Shown piece by piece: positions 8,350-15,277 of a DNA stretch of 64,000 bases. The position numbers and the translations under genes were made by a program. Numbering within the stretch: position 1 is the stretch's first letter; every line of letters begins with the position of its first letter. Source of the DNA: Clostridium estertheticum (lineage in GTDB: Bacteria; Bacillota; Clostridia; Clostridiales; Clostridiaceae); assembly GCF_026650985.1 (NCBI RefSeq), contig NZ_CP086239.1, forward strand, positions 682,001 through 746,000, given 5' to 3'. Under the pieces are notes generated by a model, which ran no database searches, had not been told where the DNA came from, and worked only from the letters and a program-made list of their open reading frames with translations.

Positions 8350-9174
8350 ATGGAGAAATCTAGTTTCTTTAATAGTGTGGCAGGAGATAGAAAATACAAA
8401 GCTTCAAATTTTGCAGATTATTTTAATAGTCTGCTTACAAATGGTGTGTTTCCTAACCCAAGCACAAATTTACAAGTTATAAATAATAACAATATGACAA
8501 TAACCGTTAAATAAGGTAAAGCTTGGATTAACGGTTATCAATATTTTAATGATGGTGATTTAACATTGCCTATAGCAATAGCCGATGGAGTTCTAAACCG
8601 AATTGATAGAATCGTTGTTAGGTTTGATACTGTAGGAAGACTTATAAGTACAGTAGTGAAAAATGGAACAATGGCAAGTGTAGCAGTAGCCCCAGTTTTA
8701 CAAAGGGATGCTGATTTATTTGAATTAGGAATAGCAGATATTTACATAGGGCAAGGAGCAGTTCTTATTTCTCAAACTAATATTACAGATTTAAGAATGA
8801 ATACCTCTTTATGTGGTTGGGTAAATTCACTTATTCAAGCCGACACTTCAGCAATTTTTAATCAATATCAAGCATGGTTTAATACTCAACAAAACATCTA
8901 TAATGGTGATTTTGCGACATGGACAACTGCTAAAAAGTTAGCTTATGATAGTTGGTATGCAACAACAACTAATGGATACACAACAGCAATGTCAGCAAGT
9001 GAATCAAGTTTTCAATCACAATTTAATACATGGTTTAATGCAATTCAATCACAGTTAAGTGGAGATATTGCAGGAAATTTACAGACTCAAATAACTGCAA
9101 TTCCTAAAATTTATAAAGGTACTACAGCACCTACAACGCCAAAATCAATAGACTTTTGGTTCAAACAAGTTTAG
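8350..9174 (+). pseudogene. Tail-tip/baseplate structural gene interrupted by an in-frame TAA
   Basis: An ATG at 8350 after GAGGATGTGGTGG opens MEKSSFFNSVAGDRKYKASN and runs 54 codons to a TAA at 8512-8514. The same frame continues without a break with GKAWINGYQYFNDGDLTLP and ends at 9174. From what I recall of the family, clostridial phage proteins of this kind read straight through here with a glutamate, glutamine or alanine codon where this gene has TAA. The full product would be 274 residues. The downstream part is well preserved (ADGVLNRIDRIVVRFD; VDFWF-like end), so the mutation is recent or suppressed. An internal start at 8566 could give a 202-residue C-terminal product. Confidence 0.75.
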
Positions 9175-9186
9175 GGGGTGAGGTGA

Positions 9187-10038
9187 TTGATAAGAACTAT
9201 ACAACTTAAAAGATATAAATTGAAGGCAGATTTACCTATATTACTAGAAGCAGAACCTGCGTTATGTCTTGATACTGGAGAAGTTTTTATTGGAGATGGA
9301 GTAAATAATATTCCTTTAAGTAAGCAAGGAATACAAGGCATACAAGGTAGTCAAGGAATCCAAGGAGAAAAAGGTATCAAGGGAGAAAAAGGTGATACTG
9401 GATTGCAAGGTTCTGTTGGATCAACTGGTATTCAGGGAATACAAGGTTTAAAGGGAGATATTGGAATTACAGGCGCAAGTGGTTCACAAGGTATTCAAGG
9501 TATAAAAGGGACTGATGGTTCAAATGGCTCACAGGGAATACAAGGTATTCAAGGTATCAAGGGAGATACTGGTGCACAAGGTATTCAAGGGTTAACAGGT
9601 TCAGGAACTGGGGACATGCTGAAAAGTGTTTATGATAAAGATGGTAATGGGATAGTTGATAATTCCGATTCTTCTAATCGTTTTAATTGTCCCGATGGTG
9701 ATAGGAATGCAAGCAATAAGCTACCAAACTCCGTTCCACATCAAGTACGTGTTGATTTTGCTAACGCAGGTAGTGCAGATGGTGGAGGTAATTATTCAGG
9801 TGTTATTACTTTTTCTCCTTGGGATGGCACAACAAGTAGTACGGGTGATGCTTCTTACCAACTAGCTTTTAATTCTACGGCTACTAATGGTGGTGGAATA
9901 CCTTATCTTAGTCTTCGCAAAGGCATTGATAATACTTGGAATCCTTGGACTAGATTAGGTCTAATGAATGATCCTAATACTGGTACGAATTATACAATGG
10001 GTGTCCTTAATGGGAAACTATACATTAAACCAGTTTAA
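9187..10038 (+). CDS. Collagen-like phage tail fibre
   Basis: A 283-residue protein starting at TTG after GGGGGTGAGG. Residues 1-45 (IRTIQLKRYKLKADLPILLE, then GEVFIGDGVNN) resemble the 'hyaluronidase/fibre shaft' head found in many phage fibres. About 90 residues of Gly-X-Y repeats follow, rich in GIQGIQG, GEKG and GDTG, which should form a collagen triple helix. Then come an EF-hand-like DKDGNGIVDNSD loop and a knob-like domain with WNPWTRL. The last residues NYTMGVLNGKLYIKPV recur in the next gene. Likely a host-binding trimeric fibre at the tail tip. Confidence 0.8.
   Translation: MIRTIQLKRYKLKADLPILLEAEPALCLDTGEVFIGDGVNNIPLSKQGIQGIQGSQGIQGEKGIKGEKGDTGLQGSVGSTGIQGIQGLKGDIGITGASGSQGIQGIKGTDGSNGSQGIQGIQGIKGDTGAQGIQGLTGSGTGDMLKSVYDKDGNGIVDNSDSSNRFNCPDGDRNASNKLPNSVPHQVRVDFANAGSADGGGNYSGVITFSPWDGTTSSTGDASYQLAFNSTATNGGGIPYLSLRKGIDNTWNPWTRLGLMNDPNTGTNYTMGVLNGKLYIKPV
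9328..9603 (+). repeat. Gly-X-Y (collagen-like) coding repeat
   Basis: About thirty consecutive Gly-X-Y triplets, dominated by the DNA motif ggtattcaaggt and close variants. The near-identical 9-base units make this stretch prone to slippage or recombination, which could change shaft length. Confidence 0.85.
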
Positions 10039-10099
10039 TCAAATAGATGAGATCTTAAGAAATGACATTATAAAATAATTTAAAGAGAGGTGTGTATAA

Positions 10100-10285
10100 A
10101 TGGCTGATATATCAGACGTAACAATTAATATAGAAATGAGAGAAAGAAATGCAAATAATACTGGGTGGATTATTGAACATCCTAAAACAACTTCTAAAAA
10201 TGTAGATACAGTTGATGATACTACAGGAACGATTTTTCAATTAGGAATTAATAACGGAATATTATATATAAAGGCGGTGGTTTAA
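10100..10285 (+). CDS. Small phage tail-end protein, unknown function
   Basis: A 61-residue protein with GAGAGGTGTG upstream of the ATG. It opens MADISDVTINIEMRERNANN and closes with TGTIFQLGINNGILYIKAVV. That end matches the C-terminus of the preceding fibre (TGTNYTMGVLNGKLYIKPV), so it may be a detached copy of the fibre's terminal strand module or a small protein sharing an assembly motif. The next gene starts two bases after its stop. No known domain is recognised. A role at the tail tip is inferred from the shared motif and position only. Confidence 0.6.
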   Translation: MADISDVTINIEMRERNANNTGWIIEHPKTTSKNVDTVDDTTGTIFQLGINNGILYIKAVV

Positions 10286-10287
10286 CA

Positions 10288-10899
10288 ATGGCAGGAGAAA
10301 TATATATTGCAGATAAAGCAACACTAGATTTAGTTAAAGCAGATACTACAACAATAAAAGCGAATGAGTCGACAATTGTTACAAATGTTGCAAGTGTAAA
10401 ATCAGATACAAGTTCTTTAGTTGCTAACGCACCTATAAATTGGGATAGAGCATCTAGTAATACAATTACTAACGCTCTTGTTACTTGTAATGTGAGTGGA
10501 CAAGCATATGTGACTGCTTTACAAATAACTGGTAAAGGTCTTTTAAAGAAAAGCTTAATAAGGTGTAGTGGTAGTAGTATGCACGGTATTAGAATAACCG
10601 TAGATGGGGTAGTAAAAGTTGTTTGCAACAACAGTAGTGGCAGTAGCATGTCGGTTACTGGATTCACTTGTGAGGAATTATTTCAAAATATGTATAATAG
10701 TCTTGATCTTGTTCTACCATTTGGAAATGGGCTTTTGTATATTCAAAATCCAATGTTAGGTTATCCTTCAACCACTTCTACAGCAGGTATTGTAAGATCA
10801 GCTAAACCAATATACTTCAATTCTAGTTTATTAGTTGAAGTACATTCCAATCTAAATCCAGAAAATATAGAAATTGAAAATTCATATATAGTATTATAG
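10288..10899 (+). CDS. Phage tail-end protein, unknown function
   Basis: A 203-residue protein starting MAGEIYIADKATLDLVKADT, a helical, threonine/serine-rich opening like that of other fibre or tip proteins, followed by a strand-rich domain with serine clusters (CSGSSMHGIRITVDG, NNSSGSSMSVTGF). It starts two bases after the previous stop and so is likely translated by coupling; AAGGCGGTGG supplies the ribosome site. I do not recognise a family. Beta-rich composition and position between the collagen-like fibre and the lysis region suggest a receptor-binding or tip accessory protein. Confidence 0.6.
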   Translation: MAGEIYIADKATLDLVKADTTTIKANESTIVTNVASVKSDTSSLVANAPINWDRASSNTITNALVTCNVSGQAYVTALQITGKGLLKKSLIRCSGSSMHGIRITVDGVVKVVCNNSSGSSMSVTGFTCEELFQNMYNSLDLVLPFGNGLLYIQNPMLGYPSTTSTAGIVRSAKPIYFNSSLLVEVHSNLNPENIEIENSYIVL

Positions 10900-10925
10900 A
10901 AATAAAAAAAATCGGAGGTAACAAC

Positions 10926-11129
10926 ATGGATAATATATATAAATCAGCAACACTACCTAGTGGTGCTATTATAAAAGAGATAGATAATTCAGCAGAGCCT
11001 ATAAAAGTAGTCCCTATAGTTTCAGAAACACCACAACCAACCAATCAAGAAATTAATGAGAATCAAATAATTATTATGGAAGTGTTAGCAAATATGACAG
11101 AAGCATTAAAAGCTAAAGGGGTGATATAA
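10926..11129 (+). CDS. Small phage protein, unknown function
   Basis: A 67-residue protein (MDNIYKSATLPSGAIIKEIDN...) with a clear ribosome site, CGGAGG, seven to eight bases before the ATG. The middle is rich in proline and glutamate, and the end is a predicted helix (IIIMEVLANMTEALKAKGVI). Proteins of this size and shape are common just before the short CD1375-like gene in clostridial prophages. No function can be given. It may be a small tail or lysis-timing accessory. Confidence 0.55.
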   Translation: MDNIYKSATLPSGAIIKEIDNSAEPIKVVPIVSETPQPTNQEINENQIIIMEVLANMTEALKAKGVI

Positions 11130-11131
11130 AG

Positions 11132-11269
11132 ATGGTTCACATGTATTATAAATTAGTAGGTGTAGGATATAGAACAATGGAATTAGTAGAAGGAAAGATA
11201 CAAGTTCCTGAAGAGTATAGAGCAGGAGTACAATTATTGTTAGATAAAGATAAATTAAAAATTATTTAG
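11132..11269 (+). CDS. 45-residue phage protein, CD1375-like
   Basis: An ORF of 45 codons that starts two bases after the previous stop, with AAAGGGGTG as ribosome site inside the end of the preceding gene. The product starts MVHMYYKLVGVGYRTMEL and then has V-P-E-E-Y-R-A-x-V-Q-L-L-L-D, a pattern I recall from the small CD1375-like family found in Clostridium phages before the lysis genes. The role of that family is unknown. About 160 bases without a gene follow, containing only AT-rich sequence and then a 20-bp palindrome. Confidence 0.6.
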   Translation: MVHMYYKLVGVGYRTMELVEGKIQVPEEYRAGVQLLLDKDKLKII

Positions 11270-11398
11270 TCTAAAGGACTGTTGCTCAATAAAATTCAAT
11301 ATAAGAAATAAAAGTAATTAAAGGTATAAAAATATATTTTTAATTAAAAGAGGATATTATGTATAAATATAGAATTATATAAGTATAGCTAAAATAAT

Positions 11399-11418
11399 TA
11401 TTAGATGGCCATCTAATA
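11399..11418. promoter_or_regulatory. Perfect 20-bp palindrome upstream of the secreted moron gene
   Basis: TATTAGATGGCCATCTAATA is a perfect inverted repeat with no spacer, ending three bases before the GGGGAG ribosome site of the 11436 gene. A dimeric repressor site is the simplest reading; a small RNA hairpin is less likely because the palindrome has no loop. Confidence 0.55.
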
Positions 11419-11435
11419 CAGGGGAGAAATATTCT

Positions 11436-11894
11436 ATGTTAAAAAAATTTAGTAAAAAATTATTAATGGGTTTAATGTGTTCAAGTCTATTAATATGTAC
11501 TTCTATGCCTGCATTTGCAAGCACAACAAACGTAACAAGTACTAAAAGTGTAAAGGCGCTTTCTACGGCTACTAAGTTAAGTACCTCAAATTGGCAATTT
11601 GTGTCTCAAGAGCAGTTTTATTACGTCGGAGGAACTCCTAGTATTTCACAAACATATGTAGGAACAAAGGGTACAAGTTCACTATTTTGGTGTATGTCAT
11701 CATTGTGGGGTGATAAATCTTTAAATATAGACCCTAACTATACATATATGGTTGAGGTTGCTTATGATTATGGCTCTGGTTACAGGGGATATAATTCACT
11801 CACGGGTGTAGAAAATATTACAAAGGATACTATTGCATATTTGCCAGCAACTACAACAAGTGCAAATTTTATAGTGTCTAAAAAGTTAAAGTAA
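11436..11894 (+). CDS. Secreted protein of unknown function (prophage moron)
   Basis: A 152-residue protein with a clear signal peptide: basic start MLKKFSKKLLMG, hydrophobic core LMCSSLLICTSMPAFA and a signal-peptidase site after AFA-S near residue 29. The mature part is about 120 residues, serine/threonine- and tyrosine-rich with strands (YMVEVAYDYGSGYRGYN), no cysteine-rich or catalytic motif seen. It stands apart from the flanking late genes, with a palindrome before it and hairpins after it. That layout is usual for morons, genes carried by prophages that act in the lysogen. Function unknown; a surface or secreted effector is an inference. Confidence 0.65.
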   Translation: MLKKFSKKLLMGLMCSSLLICTSMPAFASTTNVTSTKSVKALSTATKLSTSNWQFVSQEQFYYVGGTPSISQTYVGTKGTSSLFWCMSSLWGDKSLNIDPNYTYMVEVAYDYGSGYRGYNSLTGVENITKDTIAYLPATTTSANFIVSKKLK

Positions 11895-11953
11895 GTACAA
11901 TATCACTAATAAATCCTACGATTAAAATAGTCGGATTAAAAAACTATGACCAA

Positions 11954-11983
11954 TTAAGGCACTCTAGTGATAGGGTGTCTTAA
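11954..11983 (+). terminator. Hairpin after secreted moron gene
   Basis: TTAAGGCAC (11954-11962) pairs with GTGTCTTAA (11975-11983), nine pairs with one G-U, around a 12-base loop. No strong U-tract follows, so it may be an RNA stability or processing hairpin rather than a terminator. Confidence 0.4.
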
Positions 11984-12041
11984 GTTAATACAAATTAGAT
12001 TTCTAAAATTCGTAAAGTATTATAACATAATATATAAATGT

Positions 12042-12068
12042 AAGGCACTAGAAATAGTGTCTTTTTTA
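12042..12068 (+). terminator. Intrinsic terminator before the lysis cassette
   Basis: AAGGCACTA (12042-12050) pairs with TAGTGTCTT (12055-12063) round a GAAA loop, then TTTTT. It isolates the moron from the lysis genes. The stem repeats the sequence of the hairpin 90 bases upstream. Confidence 0.7.
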
Positions 12069-12102
12069 ATGCAAAAAAATAAAGTGGAGGGGAAGTGATG
12101 AT

Positions 12103-12546
12103 ATGGAAGGTGAGTGTAAAATATGTATAAATCAACAGAGAATCGACTATTTAGAAAAAGGTTATGAGGAATTAAAAGAGGGTAGTAAAGTAACTAATAA
12201 TAATGTGGCTTTAATAATAACTAATAACTCAGAGAATAGAATCCATTTTGAACAGATATTTGATTCTTTAAAAAGTATTGCAGTAAATCTTACTAAAGTT
12301 ACAGAAAGTTTAGAGACAAATAGTAAAGAAACAGTAAAGACAGAGTATGCAGTAGAAACTTTAAAATTAACCACCGATAAATTGACAATAGATGTAAAAG
12401 AAGCAAACACGCAGATTGGATTAATTCAAGAAGCACCGTTAAAAAGTTATAATGCATTAAAAAATACAGCTTATGGTTGTATTATAAGTGCAGTAATTGG
12501 TGGATTGGTAGTACATTTTCTACCAATTATACTTTTATTATTATAA
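12103..12546 (+). CDS. XhlA-like hemolysin/holin-associated protein
   Basis: A 147-residue protein with a long soluble, heptad-like coiled coil (residues 10-115) and one C-terminal membrane helix (YGCIISAVIGGLVVHFLPIILLLL). This is the architecture of XhlA-type proteins, which sit in phage lysis cassettes and cooperate with holin and amidase to release the cell. The N-terminus has a C-x-x-C (CKIC). GGAGGGG precedes the start and the amidase follows after about 24 bases. The XhlA call rests on topology and context. Confidence 0.65.
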   Translation: MEGECKICINQQRIDYLEKGYEELKEGSKVTNNNVALIITNNSENRIHFEQIFDSLKSIAVNLTKVTESLETNSKETVKTEYAVETLKLTTDKLTIDVKEANTQIGLIQEAPLKSYNALKNTAYGCIISAVIGGLVVHFLPIILLLL

Positions 12547-12569
12547 ATATGAAAGAGAGGTAATTATTA

Positions 12570-13304
12570 ATGAGTAAATATTTATTAGATATGGGACATT
12601 GTCTTAAAGGTTTTGATACTGGGACTCAAGGTTATGGAAAAACTGAACAAGAATGTACTAGAGAGGTAGGATATAAAGTTAAATCCAAACTTGAAGCACT
12701 AGGACATACTGTAATAATAGTCTCATGTGATAGTGCAAATAGTGTTATTGAATCACTAGCATATCGTGTTGATACTGCTAATAGAATTGGTGGAGATTTA
12801 TATATAGCAATTCATTTGAATAGTGGTGGAGGTTTTGGAACAGAGATATATACCTACAATGCAAAAGTATTTACTGAAGCTAGTAATATATTAAAGAATT
12901 TTGTTTCTTTAGGACTAACAGACAGAGGGATTAAAGATGGTAGCCATTTATATGTTATACATAATACAAAAATGAAAAGCTTACTTGTAGAATGTTGTTT
13001 TATGGATTCTAAAAATGATATGAATATATATGATGCCGACAAGATGTCGGATGCAATTGTTTTAGGATTGACAGGTAAATTGCCTAATACCACGATCTCG
13101 ACACCGTTTGCTTTTAAAAAAACGGTGATTATTACTGCAACAAATGGATTAAATTGTAGACAAACTCCAATCTCAGGAGCAATAATTAAGACTTTTAAAA
13201 AGGGTGATGTGGTTACATATGTAGAGTTGGATTCTAGTAAAAAATGGGGTAAATTAGTTACAAGTAAATTTACTGGATGGATTTGTTTAGAATATACAAA
13301 ATAA
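12570..13304 (+). CDS. N-acetylmuramoyl-L-alanine amidase endolysin with SH3-like domain
   Basis: A 244-residue endolysin. Residues 1-170 form an Amidase_3 zinc amidase: ligand histidine in LLDMGHC, a glutamate in TEQECTREV, the second histidine in LYIAIHLNSGG, and the catalytic glutamate in LLVECCFMDS. Residues about 178-244 look like a bacterial SH3 domain (NGLNCRQTP, GDVVTYVE, WGKLV, GWICLEY) for wall binding. There is no signal peptide, so release must depend on the holin. AGAGAGG supplies the ribosome site. It cuts the bond between muramic acid and the stem peptide at lysis. Confidence 0.9.
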   Translation: MSKYLLDMGHCLKGFDTGTQGYGKTEQECTREVGYKVKSKLEALGHTVIIVSCDSANSVIESLAYRVDTANRIGGDLYIAIHLNSGGGFGTEIYTYNAKVFTEASNILKNFVSLGLTDRGIKDGSHLYVIHNTKMKSLLVECCFMDSKNDMNIYDADKMSDAIVLGLTGKLPNTTISTPFAFKKTVIITATNGLNCRQTPISGAIIKTFKKGDVVTYVELDSSKKWGKLVTSKFTGWICLEYTK

Positions 13305-13341
13305 ATATTAAATAAAATAATAAAAATTAGGAGATGTAATA

Positions 13342-13749
13342 ATGATTTCAACAATAATAAGTTTTTTATATCCAATTTTAAGTGTAGGAATTTCAGTGGG
13401 AATAGTTCCATTTGTAATCAAATTATTAATAGCTAGATTAGGTTCTGTAAATTTAGCAAAGAATGAAAAGCTTGCAAGCAAAATTTGGGATGCCCTCGAA
13501 GAGGATGGCAGAATGGGAATTGTAACAGATAAATTAACAAGTTTTATAACTACAATGCAAAAGAGAACAAAATTAAGTGATGAAGATATATTGTTACTTA
13601 ATAAATCTTTAGCAGGGATTGCAAATGCAGGAAAAGAAGCCGTAGTTAAAGAAGCTTCAGAAGTTGTTCCTACAATAATAGAACCCAAATTTGTAGATGC
13701 TGAAGGAACAGAATATGTTAAAAAAGTAGTTCCAGTAACAGCAGTATAA
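13342..13749 (+). CDS. Phage holin, LLH-type
   Basis: A 135-residue protein with one N-terminal membrane segment (ISTIISFLYPILSVGISVGIVPFVIKLLI) followed by a charged helical cytoplasmic part. The layout fits the LLH-family holins, which have one transmembrane helix and a long C-terminal coil. It lies right after the endolysin and is the last gene before the terminator at 13758. Placing the holin after the amidase rather than before it is found in several clostridial phages. The family call is from topology and position. Confidence 0.6.
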   Translation: MISTIISFLYPILSVGISVGIVPFVIKLLIARLGSVNLAKNEKLASKIWDALEEDGRMGIVTDKLTSFITTMQKRTKLSDEDILLLNKSLAGIANAGKEAVVKEASEVVPTIIEPKFVDAEGTEYVKKVVPVTAV

Positions 13750-13757
13750 AATTAAAG

Positions 13758-13798
13758 GGTGTATCTTAGGCTTAATTGCTTAGGATACACCTTTTTTT
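13758..13798 (+). terminator. Strong terminator at the end of the lysis cassette
   Basis: GGTGTATC (13758-13765) pairs with GATACACC (13784-13791), with further pairing toward an internal loop, then TTTTTTT. This probably ends the late transcript of the prophage. Confidence 0.85.
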
Positions 13799-13924
13799 CT
13801 TTTTTGTAATTTAGGACTTGATTTATAAGATAGTTATGGTTAAAATAAGTGTATAAACATATATAGAATACATCTATAAAAATGAAAAATCTTTATTGAT
13901 TTAAATTTTTATTAACTTTACATT

Positions 13925-14072
13925 AAAAACCTTGAAACCGTTGGTATCACAAGTTGAAACTATAAACAAAATATTTGGTTATACCGTTCATAATGCTAAA
14001 GGTAAACCAACTAATAGCGAATTTATAGCAATGGTTGCTGATAAGCTAAGATTACAAAATAGGGTTAGCTAA
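13925..14072 (+). pseudogene. Remnant of a gene of unknown function (C-terminal end only)
   Basis: A frame with no ATG reads [18 protein letters not shown] and then [16 protein letters not shown] and [13 protein letters not shown] to a TAA at 14070-14072. Codon use and amino acid composition are those of a real protein rather than random sequence, and a terminator follows 10 bases after the stop, yet there is no plausible start codon with a ribosome site. It is probably the 3' end of a gene whose front was lost, perhaps when the prophage inserted or was rearranged. I do not recognise the family. Confidence 0.5.
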
Positions 14073-14082
14073 ATGGATAGAT

Positions 14083-14118
14083 TAAGAGTGTCTTTAATAG
14101 ATGCTCTTTTATTTTGTT
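14083..14118 (+). terminator. Terminator after the gene remnant
   Basis: AAGAGTGTC pairs with GATGCTCTT (nine pairs, two G-U) round a seven-base loop, then a U-rich tract TTATTTTGTTT. Survival of a working terminator supports the view that the upstream remnant is the tail of a former gene. Confidence 0.65.
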
Positions 14119-14145
14119 TAAAAGGGAAGCTTAAGAAAAATAATA

Positions 14146-14169
14146 GGATGTAAGCAAAAGCTTACATCC
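14146..14169 (-). terminator. Perfect inverted repeat, terminator for the minus-strand micro-transcript
   Basis: GGATGTAAGC (14146-14155) and GCTTACATCC (14160-14169) pair perfectly over ten bases round a four-base loop. On the minus strand the stem is followed by TATTATTTTTC, so it can end the minus-strand transcript started near 14335. On the plus strand the T-run is weaker. Confidence 0.65.
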
Positions 14170-14175
14170 TTAATA

Positions 14176-14325
14176 TTAATTAGAATTATAGTTATTAAGA
14201 TATTCTTCAAAAGAATCGTAAATTAAATTATCATTAGAAATTGAATCTTCCTTAGAATTAAGTTTAGTAGTTAATTTTTTGTTCGGTAGTTTTTCTATTT
14301 TTTTAGTATTGATATTGATATTGAA
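14176..14325 (-). CDS. Micro-ORF without standard start codon, unknown function
   Basis: A 49-codon frame ending at TAA (14176-14178) is open back to a TGA at 14326. It encodes a hydrophilic peptide with NINTKKIEKLPNKKLTTKLN and ends SFEEYLNNYNSN. A GAGGTG ribosome site lies at 14327-14332, and seven bases after it in frame is ATC (14317-14319), not ATG, GTG or TTG. The sequence has protein-like amino acid bias and its own promoter and terminator. Either the start mutated from ATG, ATC/ATT is used, or the RNA itself is the product. Low confidence as a coding gene. Confidence 0.35.
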   Translation of the reverse strand, partial: FNININTKKIEKLPNKKLTTKLNSKEDSISNDNLIYDSFEEYLNNYNSN

Positions 14326-14326
14326 T

Positions 14327-14370
14327 CACCTCTATACAAGTATTGTAACACAAAATATGTAATTTGTAAA
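14327..14370 (-). promoter_or_regulatory. Sigma-A-type promoter plus Shine-Dalgarno for a minus-strand transcript
   Basis: On the minus strand TTTACA (14365-14370) and TACAAT (14342-14347) are separated by exactly 17 bases, a near-consensus promoter. GAGGTG (14327-14332) follows within the expected leader. Transcription would start near 14335 and end at the hairpin at 14146-14169, about 200 bases. Confidence 0.7.
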
Positions 14371-14626
14371 GGCAGCTTCTTTTTTATAGTGAAATTTATA
14401 GAGAAGAGGTGATTAAATAAAATTGTACTGTGGTTATTAATGTTAAACTAAATATGCATATAAACTCCTTTGTTATCATAAATATTAATTAAGATATTGT
14501 AATTATTTATGCTCAATTTTATCTTAAATAAGGTGAAGCCTAGCATGAATATAACGTGAGTGAATTTTAATAACATATTATGAGTAGCTATAAAAAAATA
14601 TAATGATTAACAAAGGGGGAAAAATT
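14371..14626. other. Intergenic region upstream of spoIIM
   Basis: About 255 AT-rich bases between the minus-strand promoter and spoIIM. A GAGAAGAGGTGATT sequence near 14401 looks like a ribosome site but leads into a stop. I see no gene here and no convincing sigma-A promoter for spoIIM; a sporulation-sigma promoter is expected but not recognised. Confidence 0.4.
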
Positions 14627-15277
14627 ATGTCATCTAACGCATTAATAAGTAATGTAAATAAACATATACAAGAAAATTATTGGTTATATATTATAAGTAT
14701 TTTGTGTGTATTTACAGGTATAATTTTAGGGATTTATAGTGTGAAATATATGGGTGAATTTGAACACAAGGATTTAGTGAATTATTTAATTAATTTTATT
14801 GATCCTTCAAACACAAGTGGGATTAGTTATAAATTAATATTTTTCCAATCAATAAAAAACAATTTACCAGTAATTATTTTTCTATGGTTTTTAGGGCTAA
14901 CTATTGTGGGTTTGCCAATTATTGTGATTATTGATTTGTTAAAAGGATTTACAGTTGGCTTTACCTTTAGTTTTATGATTAGTGGGCTAGGAAAGAGTGG
15001 TATTGGTATTGCAATACTAGGGGTATTACCTCAAAATTTAATTTATATTCCATGCATTATTTTTGCATCGGTGATATCAATGGAATTTTCTATAATGTTA
15101 TTAAGAAACAAGTTCAATAAACAATGGACAAGTAGTATATCTAGCAGAATAATATATTATAGCGTAATATTTATTGTAATAATGGGTTTCTTGTTTATAG
15201 GGATAATTATAGAATCATATATTGCACCTTATTTTGTTAAAAATCTTATTAATAATTTGGGAAGTCTAACTAAATGA
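14627..15277 (+). CDS. spoIIM: Stage II sporulation protein M (SpoIIM)
   Basis: Start chosen at the ATG at 14627 because AAAGGGGGAA lies just before it; this gives 216 residues, the normal SpoIIM length. The protein has about five membrane helices (for example YIISILCVFTGIILGIYS and NNLPVIIFLWFLGLTIVG) and the SpoIIM-like I-x-D-L-L-K-G-F-T-V-G-F core. In the mother cell SpoIIM scaffolds SpoIID and SpoIIP, and the complex degrades septal peptidoglycan during engulfment. The next small gene overlaps its stop by four bases, then the xerD-like gene, an order known from clostridia. Confidence 0.9.
   Translation: MSSNALISNVNKHIQENYWLYIISILCVFTGIILGIYSVKYMGEFEHKDLVNYLINFIDPSNTSGISYKLIFFQSIKNNLPVIIFLWFLGLTIVGLPIIVIIDLLKGFTVGFTFSFMISGLGKSGIGIAILGVLPQNLIYIPCIIFASVISMEFSIMLLRNKFNKQWTSSISSRIIYYSVIFIVIMGFLFIGIIIESYIAPYFVKNLINNLGSLTK

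Noticed and set aside
12854-13411. A 185-codon minus-strand frame over the endolysin and holin start
   Set aside because: It is antisense to a clear amidase with catalytic motifs; its hydrophobic, leucine/phenylalanine-rich content is what antisense of AT-rich genes gives, and no ribosome site is present.
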